A DNA stretch of 64,000 bases from Flaveria trinervia (Eukaryota > Streptophyta > Magnoliopsida > Asterales > Asteraceae), in the NCBI GenBank assembly GCA_025506515.1, contig CM046451.1:43558641-43622640 (forward strand), written 5' to 3'. Shown piece after piece: positions 56,261-64,000 of this stretch. The number at the start of each line of letters is the position of its first letter. Positions within the stretch are counted from its first letter, which is position 1. A program made the translations under genes and the position numbers. Under the pieces are notes generated by a model. The model saw only the letters and a program-made list of their open reading frames with translations, was not told the DNA's origin and did no database searches.

Positions 56261-58800
56261 ATGACTACTCCTTCTAATGACCCTCACAATACCAGTTCCT
56301 CAACCAAGCCTCCGATGCTGGTTAGGACTGAGTATAACATATGGCAACGAAGGATGCTTCATCACCTGTCTGTTAACAGTTCAGGTTGTTGGACATCTGT
56401 GGTACATGGACCACATAAGCCTATGGTGAACAATCCGGAAACCAATCAATGGTTCCGAAGAAGAAGGAACAATACTCAGATGAAGATCGGAAACTGTTTG
56501 AGATTGATGCTAAAGCCCATGGAATTCTGGCCATGGCACTGCCGAATGAAATCTATTCAGGGCTTATGCATCATGAAACTGCTCATGACCTCTGGAATGC
56601 ACTGAAGGAACAATTCGGTGGAACTGATGAGGTCTTAGCAAACAACAGAGAAATCCTCGCCCAACAATATGAGACATTCTCTCATAGAAAGGTGAGACAC
56701 TGACTCGCCAGTTTGAGCGTTTTTCTGTTTGATCTCTGAGCTGAAAATGGTGAAACAGGAATACACCAACAGCCAGATGAATAACAGATTCCTCAGATCA
56801 CTGCCTGAGAGATGGGACACATACACTATTGTCCTACGCTCTAGTGCAAATCTGGATAGCCTATCTCTCACCCAACTTCATGGGAAACTGCTTACATTCG
56901 AAAGAGAGATAGAGCAGAAAAGGAAACTATCATCATCAGGAAAGCTCACTGATGACTTTGTACCAGGGAACACTGCCTTGGTTGGTCATGAGTCAGAATA
57001 TGCTGCATCTGAAAGCAATTATGATGAGCATATTGATTTCTCTTCAAACAGTTCTGATCATGCATTTGTTGGTATTGATAGTCATTCTGGCAGTAATAGT
57101 GACAATCTATGCTTCATCATGGATGATCTGAAGGAATTGCTGATGATGATTTAGAAGAGATGGATATTCTAAGCCAAATGGCCTTAGTTAATATCAGATC
57201 TCAGAAGTTCTACAAGAGACCGACAGGAAATTTCCTGGACTCTCTAGCAAAACCAAAGTTGGTTTTGACAAGAGTAAGTTGAGGTGTCACAAATGCCAAA
57301 GGCTTGGACACTTTGCAAGAGAATGTAGATCAACTGGATCTAACTCTTCTGCACCCTTTGTGACTTTTCCTAGCACTAGTCTACAAAACAGAGGGCAACA
57401 TCCTACTGGTTCTGGTCATCAATCACACCCTGTATCTCCTGCATACTTTGTCCCCCAGGGTCCAATGTCATATCCTTTTCCCTGCTATTACATGCCTCAG
57501 CCAAATCCGGTTCAAGCTCCAATTGCACAACAACCACATGCATTACCTGAACCTCTGCCTTCCCAATCTCATCAACAAACTCAACCTCAACAACACAGCT
57601 TTTTCATCCCAGGAGTTGTTGACTGGAGCAGTTTACTAGATGATTTGTCTGGTCATGAACAACTGTTCTCTGGTGTTGGTCAACATGGTGGTGACAGTCT
57701 TTGGAAATCTAGCTCTTATGGCTTTGGAGTCTGCTGATACTTCATCCTCTAATGCCTCTACACCACAGGTATCACAGGTATCCTCTGAGGCAAAAGCAAA
57801 CTATGTTCTGAAACATGCATAGCCGTATTTGCATCTATTAGAGAAGCAAATGTAGCTTTAATTAACAAGAACATTGAGCTAGAACAAACAATTTCCAAAA
57901 GCAAAGCTGAATTTGAGTCTGTGATTAATGATAAGAATGATGAGATTTACAAACTTAAATGCCAAATCACTATGAGAAGGCTAGGGAAGAGATACTTCTA
58001 GAGAAGTACAGAGACCTCAAAGAAACACTTGCAACTACCCAGGTAGAGTGTGATCGATGGGTAAATTCTTGCAAGGTTTTGAAATGCTTCTTAGTAAGCA
58101 ATCTGCTTCCAATGTGAAGTTTGGCATTGGTTATAATCACACTGCTCCTCCTACAGACTTTACTCCCAAAGCAGAGGTAGAATCTGATGGTGAAAGCAAT
58201 AACCAATCCTTTTCATCATGTGATATACTATCTGATACAACACCATCAGAAGTAGAAGTCACATTAATTCCTCTCAGAAACTATCAGCTGATGTTGATGG
58301 TTCAAATGCTGACACTCACATGATCACAAAGTTGATCACTCCAGGTGATATTTCACAAAGTACTGAAAGTACTAAAAAAATGTCATAACACCTGGAGAAC
58401 AAGCCCAACTACTACATGTACTAAAGGAAAGAAAACTGCAAGTAGAAAGGGTGGGAAAACTACTGAAGAGATATCAAGAAAGCAGGTACTAAAGCAAAGA
58501 AAACTGCTAGTACTGATAGCAAACTGCTAAAGAACAAGTCTTCAGTAGTTTCATCTTCTTCAGTAGATGATCAACTTAAGATGAAGAAAAAGCCATGTGA
58601 AATATGTGGCTTATTCAATCATCTTACTGATGATTGCTGGTATAAAAAGGGCTCCAAACTCAACATAATGAAAACATTAAAGAGAAAATGGATAAAATGA
58701 AAACTGAGTTTGAAATCAAATTTGTACCAGCAACATCAAAACCTGTAACCCCAAAATCCAAAAAAAATCCAAAAAGAAAGGGGTTAAACAGGTAACAGCT
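56261..58800 (+). pseudogene. gag: Copia-F gag remnant with two zinc knuckles
   Basis: Capsid/nucleocapsid precursor. ATG 56261 opens MTTPSNDPHNTSSS. The copia gag core is in shifted frames: IWQRRMLHHL (56333), LWNALKEQFGG (56592), FLRSLPERWDTY (56790-56826). The first zinc knuckle CHKCQRLGHFAREC (57285-57326) is intact. A Gln/Pro-rich stretch (57450-57620), a coiled-coil-like Lys/Glu tract (57830-58030) and a Lys-rich linker with LTR-type motifs (58456-58566) follow. The second intact C-x2-C-x4-H-x4-C knuckle is at 58596-58637. The domain order matches Copia-A. Several frameshifts. Confidence 0.85.
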
Positions 58801-59302
58801 GAGGTTGCTCAAAGAGAGATGGTACAACACAGGAACCCATCCAACTCAAGCACTAATGTGTCTGATGAGCTGAAGGCTTTATCACAAAATCAGACACAAC
58901 TTGTTATAATGGTTCAACATCTATTGGGGAGAGTCAACCAATTAGATGCTCCTGTGTTGAAACCACAGAGAAGAAAATCCATGCCAAAGGAATCTTCTTC
59001 TTCACCATCTCCATCCCCTCAGGCTGTTATTCATAGCAAGTCTGTTAGTTTACCATCTGTTGATGTGAATAGACCAAAACCAAAAAGGTTTGGGTCTCAA
59101 AAACTACTAATTGTTTATGATTGCAGGGTCTTCAACATGCCAAAGTAGCATCTGGTATGTAGACAGTGGGGGATCTATGCATATGACAAGGAACAGCTCT
59201 CTTCTTCATGACTACTCTCAAGGAAAGAAGGGGTTTGTTTTTTTGGCAATGATGCTAAGGGTTACATCATTGGAAAAGGCTTTGTCTCCAATGGAGAAAT
59301 AA
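58801..59302 (+). pseudogene. Copia-F protease region
   Basis: A Ser/Pro/Lys-rich linker (58819-59090) leads into IWYVDSGGSMHMT near 59152-59190, the copia protease active site with D-S-G kept. The frame is lost at about 59300. It would cut the polyprotein; incomplete here. Confidence 0.75.
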
Positions 59303-60260
59303 AGTTTGATGATGTTAATCATGTGGAAAATCTCAAGTACAATCTCTTGAGTGTCAGTCAAATGTGTGATAAAGGCCATGTTGCTCTTTTCACCAGTCAG
59401 AACTGCAGGATTCTGTCATCCAAAGCTCTGAATTTGATTGATAAGGTGTTGGATGATCACACTCTCCTGAGGGCCAAAAGGACAGGAAGAGTGATGCCTT
59501 AGATCTTTCCAAGAAAATAGATCTCAGAGGCCATCCTTGCCTATTTTCCAAAGCCTCTCCTCAGGAATCTAAACTGTGGCACAGAAGGCTGGGTCATGTT
59601 AATTTCAAAAACATGAATCAGCTGATCCAAAATAGTTTAGTGAGAGGTTTACCAATAAAGGAGTTCCACTGTGATGAAACCTGCACTGCTGTTAAAAGGA
59701 AAACAACACAAAGTCTCATTTCCTCCTATTGAAGAGCCTAAGTCCACTGCCTGCTTGCAACTACTGCATATGGATCTAATTGGTCCTGTGAGAGTGATGA
59801 GCATGGCAAAGAGAAATACTGTCGGTAATTGTGGATGATTACTCCAGATTTGTATGGACTTTCTTTCTACATTCAAAGGATGAGGTTGCTCAGAAGATTA
59901 TCAACTTTGTGTTGTATATTGAGAAGCAGTATTCCCTTTTAGTCAAGTGTATAAGGAGTGACAATGGAACTGAATTCAGAAACCATACACTTGATGAAAT
60001 TTATCTTTCAAAGGGAATCAAAAGACAGTTTAGCATCCCAAGGACTCCAGAACAAAATGGAGTAGTGGAGAGAAAGAACAGGACCCTAATTGAAGCTGCA
60101 AGGTCTATGTTAGCTGACTCTGGTTTGCCACTGACCTTTTGGGCTGAGCTGTTAACACAGCTTGCTATGTGCAGAATAGAGCCTTAGTAAATCAGAGGTT
60201 GATGAAGACTCCATATGAAGTTCTACATCACTTGGCTCCTCTAATTTCATTTTTCAGAGC
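59303..60260 (+). pseudogene. Copia-F integrase
   Basis: The zinc region shows KLWHRRLGHVNFKNMN near 59571-59615; the Cys pair is disturbed (CDETCTA, then a frame change). Core: first Asp in LLHMDLIGP (about 59770), then MDDYSRFVWTFFLHSKDE in frame 59831-60187, second Asp in RSDNGTEFRN (about 59955) and Glu in NGVVERKNRT (about 60067). The spacing fits DD35E. Frame changes occur near 59820 and 60160. Confidence 0.85.
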
Positions 60261-60900
60261 ATTGGGTGTCCCTGTTTATTCTCAACACAAAGGATCAACT
60301 CCAAAAATTTGATCCTAAGGTGGATGCAGGGTATTTTGTTGGTTATTCATCTACTTGCAAAGCATACAGAGTCTTCAACTGCAGAACAAAGATAGTTGAA
60401 GAGACTTTGCATGTGAAGTTTAATGAATCTCCAATGGACAAGATTCCACAAAACCTTGTGGAGTTGTTTGATTTGGGCATACTGCAATATGTTCCTTATC
60501 AACCTCCAGTTGTTGCAGACCATGTGGATAAATCATCTTCTGCAACATGTCTTCCACCTGGTGGTATTGATGATGATGATTGATAATATCAATACTCACC
60601 TATTCAAGTTTAGTGACAACTGCCTGAGTCTGCTAAACTTGATGTTCCTGTAGCTTCAGCAGTTCCATCCATAACAAATGCTGATGAGATTTCTGATTCC
60701 TCTACATCTTTTGAGTTACCATCAAATTCTTGGTTTCAAGAGTCTGCATCAACATCTGCTGCTGCTGAAGGTTCTACAAACACTTGCACAGATATCATTG
60801 TTTATCAAGAGCTGAAGAATCACCCAATGTCTCAAATCATTGGTGATATCAATGCTGGAGTTTTAACAAGAAGTCAATTGTCTAACTTCTGCTTCTGCTC
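60261..60900 (+). pseudogene. Copia-F integrase C-terminus and linker
   Basis: Open frame 60266-60583 with FDPKVDAGYFVGYSSTCKAY, the same landmark as in Copia-A (14860-14930), then a Ser/Asp-rich linker with frame changes. No catalytic motif is expected here. Confidence 0.65.
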
Positions 60901-61560
60901 TCTTCATCAGTCAGCTAGAGCCAAAGAACTATCATGTTGCTTTAAGAGACAATGGATGGGTTGAAGCCATGCAGCTTGCTACTTCAGTTCAGAAACAGCA
61001 AATGTGGGAAACTGGTTCCTCTACCCCCAGGTAAGTGTGCAATAGGCACTAAATGGGTGTTTAGGAATAAAAATGATGAAAATGGGCTTATTGTTAAGAA
61101 CAAGGCTAGACTGGTTGTACATGGTTTCTCACAAGAAGAAGGTATTGATTATGATGAAACCTTTGCCCCTGTAGCTAGACTAGAGGCAATTAGATTGTTC
61201 TTAGCCTATGCTGCATTCCACCATCTTAAAGTTTTTCAAATGGATGTCAAAAGTGCATTTTTATATGGTAAAATAAAAGAAGAAGTTTATGTGTGTCAAC
61301 CACCAGGTTTTGAGGATAATAAACATCCTGAATGGGTGTATAAACTTGATAAGGCTCTTTATGGGTTGAAACAAGCTCCTAGAGCCTGGAATGAGAACTT
61401 TCCACTTTTCTTCTCAAGAATAATTTCACTAGAGGCTCCATAGATAAAACTTTGTTTTATTAGAGCAGCGTGGAAAAAGCAACAACAAGGAGTTCAATCA
61501 GTGAAACCACATAAGCTACTTGTTCAAATTTACTACTTGTGTCTGTGCTAGATTTCAGGC
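60901..61560 (+). pseudogene. pol: Copia-F reverse transcriptase lacking its catalytic YVDD segment
   Basis: Open 60952-61443 with GTKWVFRNKNDENG, KARLVVHGFSQ, YDETFAPVARLEAIR, FQMDVKSAFLYG, VYVCQPPGF and LYGLKQAPRAW. After the 'TRGSID' position (about 61437) the sequence reaches the 'CVCARFQAAPKS' position in about 110 bases, where Copia-A needs about 410. So roughly 300 bp, including YVDD, has been deleted. This RT is dead whatever the frameshifts. Confidence 0.85.
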
Positions 61561-62096
61561 TGCTCCTAAGAGTCTCATTTGATTGCAGTCAAGAGGATCT
61601 TTAGATATTTGCAAGGTACACAATCTCTAGGTTTATGGTATTCCACTAACACTCTTGCAAATTAGTTGCTTTTTTCAGATAGTGACTATGCAGGGTGCAA
61701 GTTAACTAGAAAGTCAACTTCTGGTGGATGTCAATTTCTAGCAACTGTTTGATTTCTTGGCAGAGTAAGAAACAAACATCTGTTGCTACATCCACTGCTG
61801 AAGCAGAGTACATTGCAGCTGCAAGTTGTACTTCTCAGGTACTCTGGCTTCAGAACCAACTTTTGGATTATGGCATTACAGAGACTAACTCCATTATTGA
61901 TGGATAGCCATTGTCCAGCACTCTAGGACCAAACATATAGAGATCAGACATCATTTTATTAGGATTGTTTTGAAAATGGTCTGATTGATCCTAAGTTTGT
62001 GCCTAGTGCTGATGAGCTTGCAGACATTTTTACTAAGCCTTTGGATAGTTCAACTTTCCAAAACCTAGTTTACGGCTTGGTATGCTGCAGCTAGAA
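61561..62096 (+). pseudogene. Copia-F RNase H and pol C-terminus
   Basis: Landmarks RIFRYLQGTQSLGLWYS (61592), SDSDYAGCK (61678) and TSTAEAEYIAAASC (61790), then the C-terminal DIFTKPLD motif (62026) and a stop at about 62094-62096. Frames change at least three times. Confidence 0.8.
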
Positions 62097-62786
62097 TAAG
62101 TGATAACTACTGATGATCTCAGTAATACTACGGATGATCATTAGTAACCATATCACATATAGTACTGATTCTGTTAAAACAACTGATAAAGTTACAACTA
62201 CTGATGTAGTTATAAACTACTGATGTCAGTAAAACAGATAAGTACTGATGTCCTATGAAACACTGAAAACAGCTAAAGGCTGATGAGTAAGTGTTGAGGA
62301 CAGTATGAAACAGCTGAAAGGCTATGAATTGACGAAAACTACTAATGAGAACTTTCTCTTCAGTTTGTTTCTTTACAACTGTTTGTTTCATCCTAAACAA
62401 CTGATGACAAAACCATGTCTTCAGTAGTTTCACAACTACTGATGACTAACACCAAGTCATCAGCTGTTTACAACAACTGATCAAACCAGTCTTCAGTAGT
62501 TTCACAACTACTGATGACTAAACCGAGTCTTCAGTTGTTTTCAAACATCTGAAGTCAAAACCATGGTTTTCAGTAGTTTTATAACTGCTGATGCCTAAAA
62601 CAAGACTTCAGTTTTCAACTTCTGAAAGGGTAATACCATGTCATCAGTCGTTTACAACTACTGATGACTAACACCAAACCCTTCAGTCGTTTTCTAACCC
62701 TTACCCTATAAATACACATACCTAAGCCTTAGCGCTTCATCCTCTCCAAACCTAACGTTCAAATCTCCAAAACTTCTCTCTCATTA
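62097..62786 (+). promoter_or_regulatory. Copia-F spacer: hairpin array and TATA box before the extra ORF
   Basis: Non-coding. CTTCAGTAGTT / AACTACTGATGA hairpins: 62422-62429/62434-62441 and 62494-62501/62506-62513 (CAGTAGTT with AACTACTG), and 62529-62540/62543-62554 (CTTCAGTTGTTT with AAACATCTGAAG, 11 of 12). Further variants lie near 62570, 62610 and 62640-62666. A TATA box (TATAAATA, 62707-62714) and an 70-base leader precede ATG 62787. Same order as Copia-A 17268-17845 and as the U3 of this element. Confidence 0.7.
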
Positions 62787-64000
62787 ATGGCGGCCATGCA
62801 GCTCAAACCACGCCATAACTGTGTTGCCTACCTCACAAAATCACCTTTCTGGACAAAGTTCGACTACGCCATTGATCTAATGGTCCAATCTCCCTACCAA
62901 ACGGCCTTCCTTCTAAATCCCACCATTATGTCGAATCCTTACACCAGTTTTGGACGAACGTCACCCTTATAACTGGGGTGAACACACCGAGTCTCTCCAG
63001 TCGTTCGTCAACAATCATCAAGTGGTCATCACTCTCCGAAGTCATTTGCAAAACCCTTAACTTGAATGATGCCACTTTCCCTCGTTGGGTATCCAAAGGC
63101 ACAACTGATTTATCCTTTCCCATCATGGATATCAGGGAAACCTCAGTGCCTCTACCATCCTGAAGAAGCATTTCCATGATGCAGAACGTCTTATCTTTCA
63201 CATGGTAATGTTTGCTTAGCTCCTAAGACATCCTCTTGGGATCAAATGTCTACCAGGTGGCAGCATGTACTATTCTCTATCCTTGAGCAACACGACTTAA
63301 ACTTTTCTGAAATTATTTTTCTTGAACTTAAGGATATGGCCTCAAAATCTCTTTCTAATCGATGGATATTATATCCTCGTTCATTATGGCCATCATAGAG
63401 AACAGCTGCAAGCTGAGGGACTTGTTGGCCTTGGAGTCCCTGCAACGGCTGTATTGCCTGAAGTATACTCCAGGCACAACTCTGACCAACCCTGAAACAG
63501 CTGCCAAACTGCGAAAACCCACGCAGTTGGAACCCACAGCCACCACCTCCAATCCAAAGTCCCCACCAAACCAAAATCCAAAAAGCCAAAAACGGCTACT
63601 CAGGAGATGAGTCCCTGAGGTTGCCCCTGTACCACAAACACAGAACCACATACTGGTATAACCCCCCAGTTGTGTCAAAGACTCACCTGCCAAAGCCGCA
63701 CAGGTATCCTCTCAACAGGATCCTGTTGCAACCAATATTGGGGACCCACACTGCTGGAACCTATCTCACTTGAGAGGGTTACCATTGAGCGCACCATTCA
63801 CCCCGGTGCAATCTGCTTCTACCCAATCACCCATGCAACCGCCCCCAAAGTCCTACATTAATTGTTGCACAAGTGCTGAGTCAGTTGCACTCCTCCCCCC
63901 TCCCCAGATACCAATTACAACTGGGCATACCTCTACCATTGAGGGGGAGGATCAAAGTGCATCTGATAACCATAACATAGGGGTTACAATGTTCCATTTC
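62787..64000 (+). pseudogene. Copia-F extra ORF, N-terminal part, running off the window
   Basis: ATG 62787 opens MAAMQLKPRHNCVAYLTK. The frame breaks near 62930, and readable pieces follow in other frames. They resemble the Copia-A extra ORF weakly: an 'FW' block near 62945 followed by a 'TPSL...NNHQVV' stretch, then RLIFHMV near 63190, an 'RWILYPR' stretch near 63360, and a Pro/Thr/Gln-rich tail (63480-63900). Function unknown. The equivalence rests on position, size, tail composition and a few aligned residues. Confidence 0.55.

Larger units (their letters stand above)
55332..64000 (+). mobile_element. Copia-F: SIRE-like Ty1/copia element, 3' end outside window
   Basis: 5' LTR (55332-56034), initiator-Met PBS, gag, PR, IN, an RT with a deletion, RNase H, a hairpin spacer and the start of an extra ORF. 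It is inserted in the Gypsy-E LTR; the expected left target duplication is AGGCG (55327-55331). The 3' LTR is beyond the window. It has the same plan as Copia-A with clearly diverged proteins. Confidence 0.9.

Overview
The window is nuclear DNA of a flowering plant, very probably a eudicot, and is built almost entirely of nested LTR retrotransposons. The evidence is many Ty3/gypsy and Ty1/copia polyprotein remnants, initiator-Met-tRNA primer-binding sites, long TG...CA terminal repeats, a Tourist-like MITE, and no credible host gene. An Asteraceae source is my impression from the Tekay-like and SIRE-like proteins and is unproven.

Layout, left to right. 1-422: nothing recognised. 423-2941: old gypsy remnants (G0), namely a decayed LTR, a minus-strand relic of a copia LTR (family Copia-A) and a decayed RT split by a 301-bp MITE. 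2942-9221: Gypsy-A, a broken Tekay-like element (2.3-kb 5' LTR, gag, PR, RT, RNase H, start of IN). 9222-53551: Copia-B on the minus strand, whose 3' LTR cuts Gypsy-A. Copia-B was itself split by Copia-A (10078-22491, plus strand, target duplication TCATG) and by Gypsy-C (26341-52238, plus strand, target duplication ATTAT). Gypsy-C carries gag-pol with a chromodomain-like end and contains at 29191-44672 an LTR-internal-LTR-internal-LTR array of a non-autonomous relative (element D). 53552-55331: a Gypsy-E LTR, cut by Copia-F (55332 to past the window end). The inferred order is G0, then Gypsy-A, then Copia-B, then Copia-A, Gypsy-C and Gypsy-E in Copia-B, then D in Gypsy-C and Copia-F in Gypsy-E.

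How the parts work together. Gypsy-C encodes capsid, protease, RT/RNase H and integrase; D encodes none of these but shares the ends, PBS, PPT and leader of Gypsy-C, so it is probably mobilised in trans. Copia-A, -B and -F each carry a long extra ORF after the pol position (SIRE-like). In Copia-A and -F this ORF is preceded by a TATA box, and in all three by an array of short inverted repeats whose sequence is special to that element and is shared with its own LTR.

Most unusual structure: (1) element-specific hairpin arrays repeated in the U3 region and in the spacer before the extra ORF of three copia elements; (2) an eight-unit tandem hairpin array in D with variable, mutually compensating stems and a conserved loop; (3) a tRNA-like module with Pol III A and B boxes in all five Gypsy-C and D LTRs; (4) the same AATGCGGATGA motif array in LTRs of both a gypsy and a copia element. 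Almost every coding region has frameshifts, often single-base and next to short runs, so some breaks may be consensus errors. All identities are by-eye estimates.
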